Source: JBBDIO01 sp040880365 (GTDB lineage Bacteria; Chloroflexota; Anaerolineae; Caldilineales; Caldilineaceae). From it: a stretch of DNA of 8,347 nt. Positions 1-7,600 of this stretch are shown here, one piece after another. Under the pieces are notes generated by a model that searched no databases, was not told the DNA's origin, and worked only from the letters and a program-made list of their open reading frames with translations. The DNA is taken from the NCBI GenBank assembly GCA_040880365.1, contig JBBDIO010000028.1, positions 1 to 8,347 of the forward strand. Reading direction: 5' to 3'. Position 1 is the first letter of the stretch, and each line of letters starts with the position of its first letter. The position numbers were made by a program, and so were the translations under genes.

Positions 1-37
1 AAAGACGCCTTGCCAGATAAGCGGCAAGGCGTCTTTT
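1..37. terminator. Strong stem-loop terminator, probably bidirectional
   Basis: A perfect 14-bp stem is formed by 1-14 (AAAGACGCCTTGCC) and 23-36 (GGCAAGGCGTCTTT), with an 8-nt loop. The stem starts with AAA and ends with TTTT, and more T follows (GGTTTT). It can therefore act as a rho-independent terminator on the plus strand for a gene left of the window. On the minus strand it lies 41 bp past the stop of the Cys-rich gene at 78-392 and probably ends that operon. The window starts inside the element, so the T-tract in the minus direction cannot be fully seen. Confidence 0.85.
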
Positions 38-77
38 GGTTTTACCTGGGGTCGTGCATGAAGGCTGGTGCGTCTGG

Positions 78-392
78 TTAGAGTTCGGGCGTATCTTCCT
101 GGGCGCACTTCGGGCAGTAGCGGGGATCCGCCAGTTCTTCCATGTGACGTGTGCACACGGCAAATGTGACATCGACGCGTTCAGATAAAAAGCGGCGTAC
201 CACTTTGGCTTCCAATGCCAGATCGCGGCTATTGCTGGCGATAATCAGTTCGGGAACCGGACAGGTATTGCAATGCGCGCGCCGCCACGGGCGGGTGTTT
301 TCGGGACTGGCTTCGAGAAGACGACAGCTTTCTTTGTTCTTACCGCGATGATAATCACCGTAGAAATATCGACAATTGACAGGATTGTGCAT
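78..392 (-). CDS. Small Cys-rich, probably zinc- or Fe-S-binding protein of unknown function
   Basis: This 104-aa protein has no name that I recognise. It contains seven cysteines: C7, C23, the pair C41-x2-C44 (motif HCNTCPVPEL), C80, and the pair C93-x2-C96 (YCPKC). H83 follows C80, giving a second C-x2-H/C-x2-C set near the C-terminus. The spacing fits two metal sites, one from C7/C23/C41/C44 and one zinc-ribbon-like from C80/H83/C93/C96. This is inferred from residues, not from a family match. No signal peptide or membrane segment is visible, so it is probably cytoplasmic. It starts at an ATG only 14 bp after the stop of the upstream 421-aa gene, with no clear Shine-Dalgarno sequence before it. 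That suggests the second gene of an operon, translated by coupling. The terminator at 1-37 follows it. Codon use and the conserved-looking Cys pattern make it a convincing real gene. Confidence 0.78.
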   Translation of the reverse strand: MHNPVNCRYFYGDYHRGKNKESCRLLEASPENTRPWRRAHCNTCPVPELIIASNSRDLALEAKVVRRFLSERVDVTFAVCTRHMEELADPRYCPKCAQEDTPEL

Positions 393-406
393 GTTTGCGT
401 CGCGAA

Positions 407-1672
407 TTAATTTTGCCAGAAGGGGGGATCTTCGTAGTCTTCGCCGTCCGATGTGTCCCAGTCTAGGTCCGCTAGGCTGTCGGGGTCGATGAAAAGCTGG
501 TCGGCCAGGGCCAGTTTGCGCTGTTCCTGCACGGGCAAGAGACGGCCAAATTCCTGTTCCAGGCGCACCAGCATTTCCAGTTCGGCTTCGAGCAGATGAA
601 AATCTTCGTGTTCCAGAGGAGATTCACCCGCAGGACCATGTTCGTGGAAAATCTGCATGTACTGTGAATAAGTTTCGCACTCTGCATCGCTCAGGGTTTC
701 GTTTTGGGAAAAGTGCGCGGCAAAATGGTCCTCTAGCATGTCTTCGTAATCTTCTGCGTCGTCTTCTGCGTCATTACCGGGACCCGAACGCCCCTCGTTG
801 AATGGCTGATTCATTGGTTGTGATTCTCCCAAGTCTGTCAGTTCCGAGAACATATTGGCATCATAGCGTCGATTGCGCGGTACCGATGAGCCGTCCACAT
901 CCAGTTGATAGCCCATTCCCTCTACCAGCCGCAATCCGGAATATTCGTGGAGAACATAGTGCATATCATCCACGGCCGGGGTTTCGGCATAAATGCCGCG
1001 CCCAATCAGCTTGGCGGCGACTTCCCACGCGGGCACGGCCGGGCGGGTGCGCCGGTCTTCGCTGATCAACTCTTCGGCCAATTCGGCAAGTTCGATATTG
1101 CGACGGCGTATGTTGGCTTCATCGCGGATTTCATGGGGTTGCAAGCGCATGGCATAGCGTCCTGCAAAGGCATCCATCACGGTAATCAATAAGTCGTCTC
1201 CGCTTTGCCCGCCCAATTCTTCGATCCAGCGGCTGAGGGCAGGCCCCAGACGCAGCGACCACGTCTTGCGTTCGATGGCGGCTTCGCCCTGGAGGGTAGG
1301 CCCGCCCATCAATTCAATTTGAATGCGGCGGTTATCGGGGCGAAATCGTTGGAAAAAGTCGGGGTAAAAGAGAATATGCTCCAGTTCATCCAGCAGGATG
1401 TAGCCGCGACGGGTCTCTTCTACCGACAGTTGGTGGCGGACGATGTTGCCCTGTAGCAGGCTGGAAATCCAGCCGAAGACGCCCGGCTCGACCTGGACTG
1501 CCTGGAAGAGCTTGTTGATGGCACGATAGGCGGCACTGCGGGCACCGCTTCCCAGGGGACGCTGGTCCCCGATTCTTTCCAGCAATTCCTCTACCGAAAG
1601 CGGGGCGGCGGCGTTGCTTAACGCATCGGCAACGCAATCTACATAGGATGGGTAGCGGACTTGAATTGACAT
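407..1672 (-). CDS. HARE-HTH-like winged-helix protein with acidic C-terminal tail, function unknown
   Basis: The product is 421 aa from the start chosen here. Residues about 6-70 resemble a HARE-HTH winged helix: YPSYVDCVADAL, then PLSVEELLERI, an Ala/Arg helix (ARSAAYRAINKL), and the wing ending EPGVFGWI. In known proteins this fold occurs in the RNA polymerase delta subunit, in restriction-enzyme-linked proteins and in eukaryotic ASXL/HB1 proteins, usually with nucleic-acid-related roles. Residues about 80-270 are a mixed alpha/beta region I cannot assign. Residues 300-316 (NDAEDDAEDYEDMLEDH) and 396-416 are very acidic and probably disordered. An in-frame ATG lies 60 bp further upstream (1732). 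I prefer 1672 because MSIQVRYPSY begins just before the domain and an AGGT lies 8 nt upstream, whereas the extra residues look non-coding (MCIEICC...). No enzyme motif or membrane segment is seen. The Cys-rich gene follows after 14 bp, so the two are probably co-expressed. A DNA-binding or transcription role is inferred only. Confidence 0.8.
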   Translation of the reverse strand: MSIQVRYPSYVDCVADALSNAAAPLSVEELLERIGDQRPLGSGARSAAYRAINKLFQAVQVEPGVFGWISSLLQGNIVRHQLSVEETRRGYILLDELEHILFYPDFFQRFRPDNRRIQIELMGGPTLQGEAAIERKTWSLRLGPALSRWIEELGGQSGDDLLITVMDAFAGRYAMRLQPHEIRDEANIRRRNIELAELAEELISEDRRTRPAVPAWEVAAKLIGRGIYAETPAVDDMHYVLHEYSGLRLVEGMGYQLDVDGSSVPRNRRYDANMFSELTDLGESQPMNQPFNEGRSGPGNDAEDDAEDYEDMLEDHFAAHFSQNETLSDAECETYSQYMQIFHEHGPAGESPLEHEDFHLLEAELEMLVRLEQEFGRLLPVQEQRKLALADQLFIDPDSLADLDWDTSDGEDYEDPPFWQN

Positions 1673-1834
1673 GAGCGACGACCTGCAAATTTCTACTTGG
1701 ATTGGGCCAGCGCAACAAATTTCTATGCACAAACAGCCACAATGATTGAATTAGAATCATACCCGAGTACGGCGGAAAAGCCAACTCTATACAAATTGCA
1801 CGCTTGGCGCGCACGTCCCTTTTCGCGTGGTCCT

Positions 1835-1840
1835 ATTATA
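1835..1840 (-). promoter_or_regulatory. Possible -10 box for the minus-strand operon
   Basis: Read on the minus strand this is a perfect TATAAT, inside the small palindrome CCTATTATAGG (1833-1843). It lies about 160 bp upstream of the 1672 start. The -35 region at the usual distance is poor (TTCCAG), so this is a candidate only. Confidence 0.3.
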
Positions 1841-1872
1841 GGGGATGGTGTACCTGTCTGGAACTGTTGAAA

Positions 1873-1900
1873 GCCTGTCAGATTGTGTACAATGACAGGC
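1873..1900. promoter_or_regulatory. 28-bp nested imperfect palindrome, candidate operator
   Basis: The outer arms GCCTGTCA (1873-1880) and TGACAGGC (1893-1900) are perfect inverted repeats of 8 bp. Inside them ATTGT (1882-1886) and ACAAT (1889-1893) form a second inverted pair. A GA bulge keeps the whole from being one perfect palindrome. It lies in the divergent region and overlaps the ATG (1892) at the head of the broken gene. No T-run follows, so it is not a typical terminator. It could be an operator or an RNA hairpin over the start site. I do not recognise it as the site of a known regulator. Confidence 0.4.
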
Positions 1901-2254
1901 GACACTGGTAATTTTCTGGAAATTATCACTTGCGGGATGCTCGCGTGTGGGCCGGCGAATGCTACAGACGGAAGGCGGATTGAACTTCGCATGAAGATGT
2001 TGTCACCATTGCCACCGATGCCTATGACCGTTATCCTTCGGTCAGCCGCGCCCTGCACGCGCGCAATGGCGGCAAGCCCAATGATGATCAACTGGAGCTG
2101 TGGGCCAAGGGTGTCTTCCTGGGTGCGATTTGGCTATTCAGTGGAATATGTACAGGCCATGCGCAGCCAGGATTTTTGGGATGCAGTGTATGCGAAAATT
2201 GGCGAGATTGATCCCCTGATTGCAGAAACGCGCGGCGGGCTGGCTGACTTTTAG
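1892..2254 (+). pseudogene. Frame-broken relic of a ~120-aa gene of unknown function
   Basis: No single frame explains this stretch, but protein-like pieces follow each other in different frames. They are MTGDTGNFLE from 1892, NYHLRDARVWAGE from 1921, MLQTEGGLNFA from 1959, then EDVVTIATDAYDRYPSVSR and onward to ELWAKGVFLGAIWLF from 1993 to about 2139. The last piece runs from about 2144, YVQAMRSQDFWDAVYAKIGE and onward, to the stop at 2252-2254. The 1993-2139 piece has strongly coding-like codons (GAT GCC TAT GAC CGT) although its own frame has a stop just upstream at 1981-1983. Joined, the pieces would give a soluble acidic protein of about 120 aa. I do not recognise the family. At least four frame changes rule out simple programmed frameshifting. 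Either the gene is decaying or the assembly has small indels here; the neighbouring genes are intact, which favours decay. The frame open from 1883 to 2254 is real only at its end. Confidence 0.6.
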
Positions 2255-2290
2255 CCGCCGCGACTGTTGACGGCAACGGGTATGCCCTGC

Positions 2291-2304
2291 CCGCGATATC
2301 GCGG
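2291..2304. repeat. Perfect 14-bp palindrome CCGCGATATCGCGG
   Basis: This is a self-complementary 14-mer in the spacer between the broken gene and the oxidoreductase gene. It has no T-tract, so termination is unlikely. It could be a protein-binding site or chance in GC-rich DNA. Confidence 0.35.
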
Positions 2305-2351
2305 CCGTGATGTCATGCCGATAACGTAGAGTTAGGGCACAATAAGACAAT

Positions 2352-2366
2352 TACACCCCTGGTGTA
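2352..2366. promoter_or_regulatory. Inverted repeat TACACC-CCT-GGTGTA upstream of the oxidoreductase gene
   Basis: Perfect 6-bp arms flank a 3-bp centre, 55 bp before the GTG start at 2422. The size and position suit an operator for a dimeric regulator or a short 5'-UTR hairpin. No -35/-10 pair could be placed around it with confidence. Confidence 0.35.
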
Positions 2367-2405
2367 GGAAAACAGAAGTACAAACACAAGCACAAACAGA
2401 GGTAT

Positions 2406-2411
2406 AAGGAG
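2406..2411 (+). promoter_or_regulatory. Shine-Dalgarno AAGGAG that fixes the GTG start at 2422
   Basis: AAGGAG ends 10 nt before GTG at 2422. The next in-frame ATG (2437, residue 6) would lie 25 nt away, too far, and would cut the first beta-strand of the barrel. Confidence 0.7.
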
Positions 2412-2421
2412 AAAACAACGC

Positions 2422-3330
2422 GTGGAAATTTTGATTATGTTGGAAGGCCAACAAGGTTTGACCTGGCCGCGTTTTCAGCGGATGGCGCAAGCCGTGGAAG
2501 ATCTGGGATTTGCCGGGCTATTCCGGTCGGATCATTTCACCAACGCCGAAGGGCCGGATATGGACTCTTTGGAGTTGTGGGTCTCTTTGACATGGTTGGC
2601 GAGTCATACCAAGCGGATCGAGTTTGGTTCGCTGGTCACGCCGGTTTCGTTCCGCAATCCGGTGTTTACGGCACGCATGGCAAAAGATGTAGATGACCTT
2701 TCGGGCGGGCGGTTGACGCTGGGCGTGGGCGCAGGCTGGCAGGTGCGCGAACATACCCATTTCGGGTTCGACCTGCTAGAGATTCCCAAACGTTTAGACC
2801 GCTTTGAAGAAGGGCTGGAGGTCATGACGCGTCTCTTGCAGAGCGATAGCCCGGTTGATTTTGACGGCGACTATTATCGCTTGCAGGATGCAGTTTTGTT
2901 GCCGCGTCCGCAACGCCCCGGCGGGCCAACGCTGTTGATTGGCGGCAATGGTGAAAAGCGCACACTGCCGCTGGCCGCGCGCTATGCCAAGGAGTGGAAT
3001 GCAGTATTTGTGCCGGTTGCGCGCTTCCGCGAGCTAAACGCACGGCTGGATTCGCTCCTGACTGCCGAAGGTCGTGCACCCGATTCGCTGCGCCGTTCGC
3101 TCATGACCAATCTGGTTTTTGGGCGCACAGATGCCGAACTCCAAAGCCAGCTAAACGGACGCGATGCGGTAGAACTGCGCGCCCGCGGGATTGTCTTGGG
3201 TGGGCCGACGCAGGTGAAGGATCAATTGGCCGAACTGGCAGATGCGGGCGTGTCGCGCATTATGCTGCAATGGTTGGAACTGGATGATCTGGATCGTCTG
3301 GAGGGCTTTGCCCGCACCGTATATGGGTAA
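2422..3330 (+). CDS. Luciferase-like monooxygenase family oxidoreductase (probably F420-dependent)
   Basis: A 302-aa TIM-barrel flavin/F420 oxidoreductase of the bacterial luciferase-like (LLM) superfamily. Typical landmarks in order are the N-terminal strand MEILIML, GLFRSDHF (32-39), the segment GSLVTPVSFRNPVFTARMAK (69-88), and the signature SGGRLTLGVGAGW (94-106). After these come LLPRPQRPGGPTLLIGGNGE (159-178) with the family-like glycine-rich turn, and AARYAKEWNA (185-194). The length matches single-domain LLM proteins, which reduce or oxidise small substrates with F420H2 or FMNH2. F420 is favoured by the LIGGNGEKRTLPLAARYA type of segment, but this is an inference and the substrate is unknown. 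It has no signal peptide and is cytoplasmic. The start is GTG, supported by AAGGAG at 2406-2411. The gene stands alone: a broken gene lies upstream and a separate promoter candidate precedes the next gene. Its last codons (GTATATGGGTAA) are repeated just downstream. Confidence 0.9.
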   Translation: MEILIMLEGQQGLTWPRFQRMAQAVEDLGFAGLFRSDHFTNAEGPDMDSLELWVSLTWLASHTKRIEFGSLVTPVSFRNPVFTARMAKDVDDLSGGRLTLGVGAGWQVREHTHFGFDLLEIPKRLDRFEEGLEVMTRLLQSDSPVDFDGDYYRLQDAVLLPRPQRPGGPTLLIGGNGEKRTLPLAARYAKEWNAVFVPVARFRELNARLDSLLTAEGRAPDSLRRSLMTNLVFGRTDAELQSQLNGRDAVELRARGIVLGGPTQVKDQLAELADAGVSRIMLQWLELDDLDRLEGFARTVYG

Positions 3331-3357
3331 AATATGGGTAAAATTGTATATGGGTAA
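3319..3357 (+). repeat. Short duplications of the oxidoreductase gene's last codons
   Basis: ATATGGGTAA occurs three times, at 3321-3330 (containing the real stop), 3332-3341 and 3348-3357. The longer GTATATGGGTAA occurs at 3319-3330 and 3346-3357, exactly 27 bp apart and so in the same frame. If the first stop were lost, the frame would continue for eight codons and end in the same Val-Tyr-Gly-stop. This looks like local duplication by replication slippage. Confidence 0.75.
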
Positions 3358-3455
3358 TTGTGCAGGGGCGTAAATCGCAACTGAATTGCGTGTGATGTCT
3401 TGGGTGTGGTATGGCGTGGACTGTTTCGTCACCCGAATTCAGTGACAATGTGCCC

Positions 3456-3484
3456 TTGAATCATGGGGACAAGATGGCTAGATT
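3456..3484 (+). promoter_or_regulatory. Candidate sigma-70-type promoter for the universal stress gene
   Basis: TTGAAT (3456-3461) and TAGATT (3479-3484) are separated by exactly 17 bp. Each matches four of six consensus bases. The start codon at 3538 lies about 50 bp downstream. The small inverted repeat GTCAC/GTGAC (3428-3432 and 3442-3446) lies just upstream and might bind a regulator. Confidence 0.4.
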
Positions 3485-3537
3485 GAACTATAGAGTTTTC
3501 CCTTTTCACCAACGCGGTCGATTGAGGAGCGTTTGCT

Positions 3538-3984
3538 ATGTATAAGATGATTCTGGTGCCATTGGACGGTTCGGAGCGGGCCGAGCGTATATTGCCCTAT
3601 GTGGAAGATATGGCGTCGGTCCGCGGCTCTACCATTGTGTTTATGCAAGTGGTAGAACCGGCAGCAACGATGGTTACCCCCTATGACATGGTTCCATATT
3701 ATGACGCAGAATTGATGGAGCGTTGGGTGGAGGAGGCCAAGCAGTATCTGCAACAGTTGCAGGCCACATTTACGGAAAAGGGAATCACGACGAAGGGCTT
3801 TGTCGAACAAGGCCCGGTAGTGCGCACGATTCTGGAGGTCGCCGAACGGGAGGACGTGGACCTGATTGCGCTGGCAAGCCACGGGCGCACAGGTTTGGGA
3901 CGGGTCTTTTATGGCAGCGTGGCGGCGGGTCTGTTGCAACAGGCGGATCGTCCCATGCTTTTGATTCGCTCTCAGGCCGACTAA
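3538..3984 (+). CDS. Universal stress protein, UspA family
   Basis: This 148-aa single-domain protein has the usual Usp length. It opens with MYKMILVPLDGSERAE, where D10 is in the position of the Asp that contacts adenine in ATP-binding Usp proteins. Near the C-terminus it carries the nucleotide-binding loop ASHGRTGLGRVFYGSVA (113-129), matching G-x2-G-x9-G-S/T except that the first Gly is Ala113, a common change. It ends with the final strand RPMLLIRS (138-145). It is probably an ATP-binding, cytoplasmic protein made in stress or slow growth; its exact role cannot be told from sequence. The start ATG has GAGGAG (3524-3529) 8 nt upstream. A promoter candidate lies in the 207-bp gap before it, and a GC-rich terminator hairpin follows at 4055-4093, so it appears to be a single-gene unit. 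Confidence 0.95.
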   Translation: MYKMILVPLDGSERAERILPYVEDMASVRGSTIVFMQVVEPAATMVTPYDMVPYYDAELMERWVEEAKQYLQQLQATFTEKGITTKGFVEQGPVVRTILEVAEREDVDLIALASHGRTGLGRVFYGSVAAGLLQQADRPMLLIRSQAD

Positions 3985-4054
3985 AGCCGCGCGCATCTGC
4001 CGGAGTCGCAGTGACCGCGAATAATGACTGTGAATTGTGACGGACGCGTCATAT

Positions 4055-4098
4055 GACGGGGGAGCAGACTGGCTTAGTGGCTGCTCCCCCGTCTGTTT
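4055..4098 (+). terminator. Terminator-like hairpin after the universal stress gene
   Basis: GACGGGGGAGCAG (4055-4067) and CTGCTCCCCCGTC (4081-4093) form a perfect 13-bp stem around a 13-nt loop. Only a weak T-run (TGTTT) follows, so termination may be partial. It lies about 70 bp past the stop of the gene at 3538-3984. Confidence 0.7.
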
Positions 4099-4268
4099 GG
4101 GCGGGTAATCTGGTGCAGGTGGTTGGCCCGCGCATCACATTTGGCAGATTAACCGACAGCTATCCGCAGTAGGACTTGCGCGACTTTTGCCTCGCGCCAA
4201 CGTATTGCCGCGCAGAGTACCGATATTGTGATCTGCGGCGTATTAGCAATAGAGGCTGGGCGGTGAAT

Positions 4269-4307
4269 CGGTGGCAAATTTCGGTGCCAAATTTCGGTGC
4301 CAAATTG
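4269..4307. repeat. Three tandem copies of a 13-bp unit (CGGTGCCAAATTT)
   Basis: The copies are CGGTGGCAAATTT (4269-4281), CGGTGCCAAATTT (4282-4294) and CGGTGCCAAATTG (4295-4307), with one mismatch in each outer copy. The unit includes the palindrome AAATTT. The spacing is slightly more than one helical turn. It may be an array of protein-binding sites or simply a minisatellite. Confidence 0.8.
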
Positions 4308-4360
4308 TGGAACACCGCGCGCCTGTTTGACGTCATGTAAGCAGCGTATCCATTCAGTGC

Positions 4361-4379
4361 GCGGCGCACGTTGCGCCGC
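4361..4379. repeat. GC-rich hairpin GCGGCGCA-CGT-TGCGCCGC
   Basis: A perfect 8-bp stem with a 3-nt loop and no T-run on either side, so it is not a clear terminator. Its function is unknown. Confidence 0.4.
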
Positions 4380-4583
4380 AACCAGACGTCGGAATATCGT
4401 TGTCAAAAAAAAATCGCCCCGCACGCGGTGCAGGAAAGCTGTTTTGGCCGTGTAATTTCTATTGAGCAATTTTCTTTGATTGAATTTGTCTGTTCCGTGT
4501 CATCGGTGTAGTCCATTGGTACAGGCAGAATTTTCCGTCGTGATCCAGGCTGCGTTCGGTTAATAGTGCGCAGCATAACCAAC

Positions 4584-4603
4584 TGTACTTGTTCATAGGT
4601 ACA
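4584..4603. promoter_or_regulatory. Inverted repeat TGTAC-N10-GTACA before the lipoprotein gene
   Basis: Five-base arms are spaced 10 bp apart, 48 bp before the ATG at 4651. A related TGGTACA occurs at 4517-4523. This is compatible with a regulator site, but the arms are short and it may be chance. Confidence 0.25.
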
Positions 4604-4636
4604 TCTCTATCCAGTAGTTTATTCGCAGACAGTCTT

Positions 4637-4642
4637 AAGGGG
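4637..4642 (+). promoter_or_regulatory. Ribosome binding site AAGGGG for the lipoprotein gene
   Basis: AAGGGG lies 8 nt before ATG 4651. An in-frame TAA at 4636-4638 overlaps it, so no longer start is possible. Confidence 0.7.
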
Positions 4643-4650
4643 TCGAAATC

Positions 4651-7600
4651 ATGTTATCAAGAACCTATCGGGGGCAAACGAACAACAACCGTGCAGGGCC
4701 GAAACGCGCGCGCGTGTCCCTGTTTGTCTTCGCAATGCTGGCATTGGTCATGGCGCTTGCGGCAGGCTGTGTCATGACGCCAATCGAGGCGCAGCCGCCA
4801 TTTCCCGAGGCGATTGGCCGCACACCGGCTCTGGCGATTGCGCCGATCGAGGGTGTCCCCGGCGCGCCGGTCCAGCTGGCAAGCGCCGGTTGGGAACCCA
4901 ATGAAGTTGTCTCTATCAATCTGGAGCTGGCACCGGATTCGGAAGTGATTGTGTCTACCGTCGCGGTGACTGTCGCCGATGATGACGGTCGTTTTATCGC
5001 TTCCTTTGTTTATCCGGTAGATCCCATTTGGGCGGAACCGGGCGAGGTGACTGTGGCGGCAGTCTCGGTGGAAACGGGTGACCGGGCGACCGCTCTGTAT
5101 ACCGTGCTCGCACCGGCTGCGGGCGCGCCACCGGCGGCAATGCCGGTAGAAACGGCTCCGGTAACCGAGGCGACAGCTACGTCTACCACCAGCGCGGCGG
5201 CGACTGCGACAACGAGCGTCGCGGCACCGGCAACCAGTACGCCGCGTGCCACAGCCACTGCAATCAGCGCGGCGCAGCAAGCCAACGTGGCAACCGTTAT
5301 TAGCAGCGCGCTCAATGTGCGAGGTGGGCCGTCGGTTTCCTATGCCGTTATCCGCGCTGTCGCGCGTGGTGCGCGCATGACCGTGTTGGGTCAGAATCAG
5401 AGTGGCGCATGGCTGAAGGTACGCCTGAATGACGGCGTCGAAGGCTGGGTGGCGCGCGCGTATACCGATTATACAGGGAAGGCGCCTGTCGTCTCTGCGC
5501 CCCCGGCACCGGGTCCGACCCCCACACCAACGCGCCCGCCCGCTACATCGGGTTGGCAGGCCGAATATTTCAACAACGCCAATCTTTCGGGTAATCCTGT
5601 ACTCACGCGTTTGGATCCTGCATCCAACAGCGGAATCGACTTCGACTGGGGCTACAACTCGCCCGGTAACCAGGTGCCTGCAAATTACTTCTCGGCGCGC
5701 TGGTCGCGTTCGCTGCATCTGCCCGCGGGCAACTATCGCTTCTATGCCCAGGCCGATGATGGCGTGCGCGTGTGGGTCAATGGACAACTGCTCATCAACG
5801 AGTGGCGACTTTCGACCGGACGCACCTATGTGGCCGACAAGTGGCTGGATTCTGGCACGCACGCGATTCGCATCGAATTTTATGACGCGACCCAGATTGC
5901 CAAGGTCCGCGTCTGGTGGGATACAGTAACCGACTTTGCCGAATGGCGCGGTGAATACTTCGACAATCCACATCTGTCGGGTTCGCCGGATGTGGTGCGC
6001 AATGATCGAAACATCGACTTCGACTGGGGTCGTAACGCGCCGGCATCGGGTGTGCCTGCCGACCGCTTCTCGGTACGGTGGACGCGCGATGTATATCTGG
6101 ACGCCGGTACCTATCGGTTCCGAGGGACTATGGATGATGGGATGCGCGTCTATCTGGACGGCAGCCGCATCATCGACGAATGGCGCGATGGCTCGGCGCG
6201 CGAAGTATCGCATGATACCTATCTGCGGTCGGGCACCTATCATATTGTCGTCGAATTCTATGACAATACTGGCGACGCGGTTGCCAAATTCCGCTGGGAT
6301 CGTATTTCCGATTCAGAGCCGGATCACTTCCCGGATTGGAAGGGCGAGTATTGGGACAATCGCGATCTGGACGGCCAGCCCGACGTAGTCCGCAACGACC
6401 GGCATCTCGATTTTAACTGGGGTACGGGTTCACCGGATCCGCGCCTGCCCAGCGATCACTTCTCGGCCCGCTGGGTGCGGCACCATGATTTCTCCGCCGG
6501 CACCTATCGTTTTTATGCTCGCTCGGATGACGGCGTGCGGGTGTGGGTGGATGGCAATCGGATTATTGACCAGTGGCGCGATATGAGCGGCAGTGCTGTG
6601 CATACGGGTGAAGTCTATCTGGATGGGCGTGAGGAAGTGCGCGTGGAGTATTACGAGCGCACGGGCGGCGCGCGTATCGCGGTTTGGTGGGAACGGGTGA
6701 CTCCTTCTACACCAACGCCAACGCCGACACCTGCGCCCAGCGTGGAAAATCCCTATGCGGATGTTTCGCCCAGCAGCGGGAATGCGGGCACCAATGTGAC
6801 CGTGAGCGGTGGACAGTTCCCCGCCAATACCCGCATCAATATCTATCTGGGCGCACTGGCACGCGCCAGCATTGCCGAAGCGCAGGATGCCCAGGTCTAT
6901 GCTACGACGGTCACCGACCGCAATGGTTTCTATTCGACTTCGTTTGACATGCCGGCGACCTGGCCCAATGGCGCGGCGGTTGAAGCCGGACAGCTGATTG
7001 TGTTGGTGGCGACACCCGATTTCAGCACCGAAGCCAGTGCGGCCTTTGATTATCGCAGCGCGCCGCCGCCCGCACAGCCGAATCCGTCGGCGCGGGTTTC
7101 GCCCCAATCGGGCGGCCCGGGTACACAGGTCACGCTCAGCGGGGGCGGCTTCCCTGCCAATACCGATGTCGGCGTCTACATTGCCGGTGTGGTAGAAGCC
7201 CGGGCTGCGGCTGCCCCGCATCAGTATGCCTCGACGCGCGCCGATGCGGCAGGCAACTATAGTGTCAGCTTTGCCCTGCCCCAACATTGGCCGGATGGAG
7301 CTGCCATTGCGAGCGGCAAACTCGTCTTGCTGGTGGCAACCAACAATTGGACATCACAGGCCGGCGCGGACTTCGATTACTTCGTGCGTGCCCCGGATCC
7401 GTCGATCTCGCTGGCACCCGATAGCGGTGTGCCGGGTACGACCGTGACCGTCAGCGGCGGGCGTTTCCCCGCCAATACCCCGGTGAATATCTATCTGGGG
7501 ATGCTGGATGAACAGCCGGGGCGCGGCAATCGCACCCAAGTCTATGGCAGCACGGTCTCGGACCGCGATGGCAACTACAGCGCGGTGATCACCATCCCGG

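Larger units (their letters stand above)
4094..4636. other. Gene-poor spacer upstream of the surface lipoprotein gene
   Basis: No convincing gene was found on either strand. Open frames here (for example 4149-4469 minus) lack protein-like composition, a ribosome site and any family features. Base composition is more AT-rich than the genes, with an A9 run near 4405. It holds the 13-bp triple repeat (4269-4307), a GC hairpin (4361-4379) and a small inverted repeat (4584-4603). It should contain the promoter of the lipoprotein gene, but I could not place a -35/-10 pair. Confidence 0.5.

Noticed and set aside
1673..1732. N-terminal extension of the 421-aa protein to the ATG at 1732
   Set aside because: The extra 20 residues are Cys-rich and atypical, and the inner ATG has a better-placed AGGT and starts just before the domain.
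4053..4172. A 39-aa plus-strand open frame starting MTGEQTGLVA
   Set aside because: It has no ribosome site, and the terminator hairpin lies inside it. Too short and unsupported to call.
4161..4195. Resemblance of TATCCGCAGTAGGACTTGCG to ends of some insertion sequences or MITEs
   Set aside because: No matching inverted copy, target duplication or transposase was found in the window, and the resemblance is from memory only.
4149..4469. A 106-aa minus-strand open frame
   Set aside because: It lacks a ribosome site and crosses the 13-bp repeat array and a hairpin. Composition is not protein-like, and no family features are seen.
4657..6243. A 528-aa open frame on the minus strand
   Set aside because: It is antisense to the lipoprotein gene. 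Its translation is rich in Arg, His and Cys with no domain, while the plus-strand frame has clear SH3 and PA14 domains and a lipoprotein signal.
6430..7287. A 285-aa open frame on the minus strand
   Set aside because: It is a shadow of the third PA14 domain and the first Ig-like repeats, with Arg/Ile-rich low-quality translation and no ribosome site.
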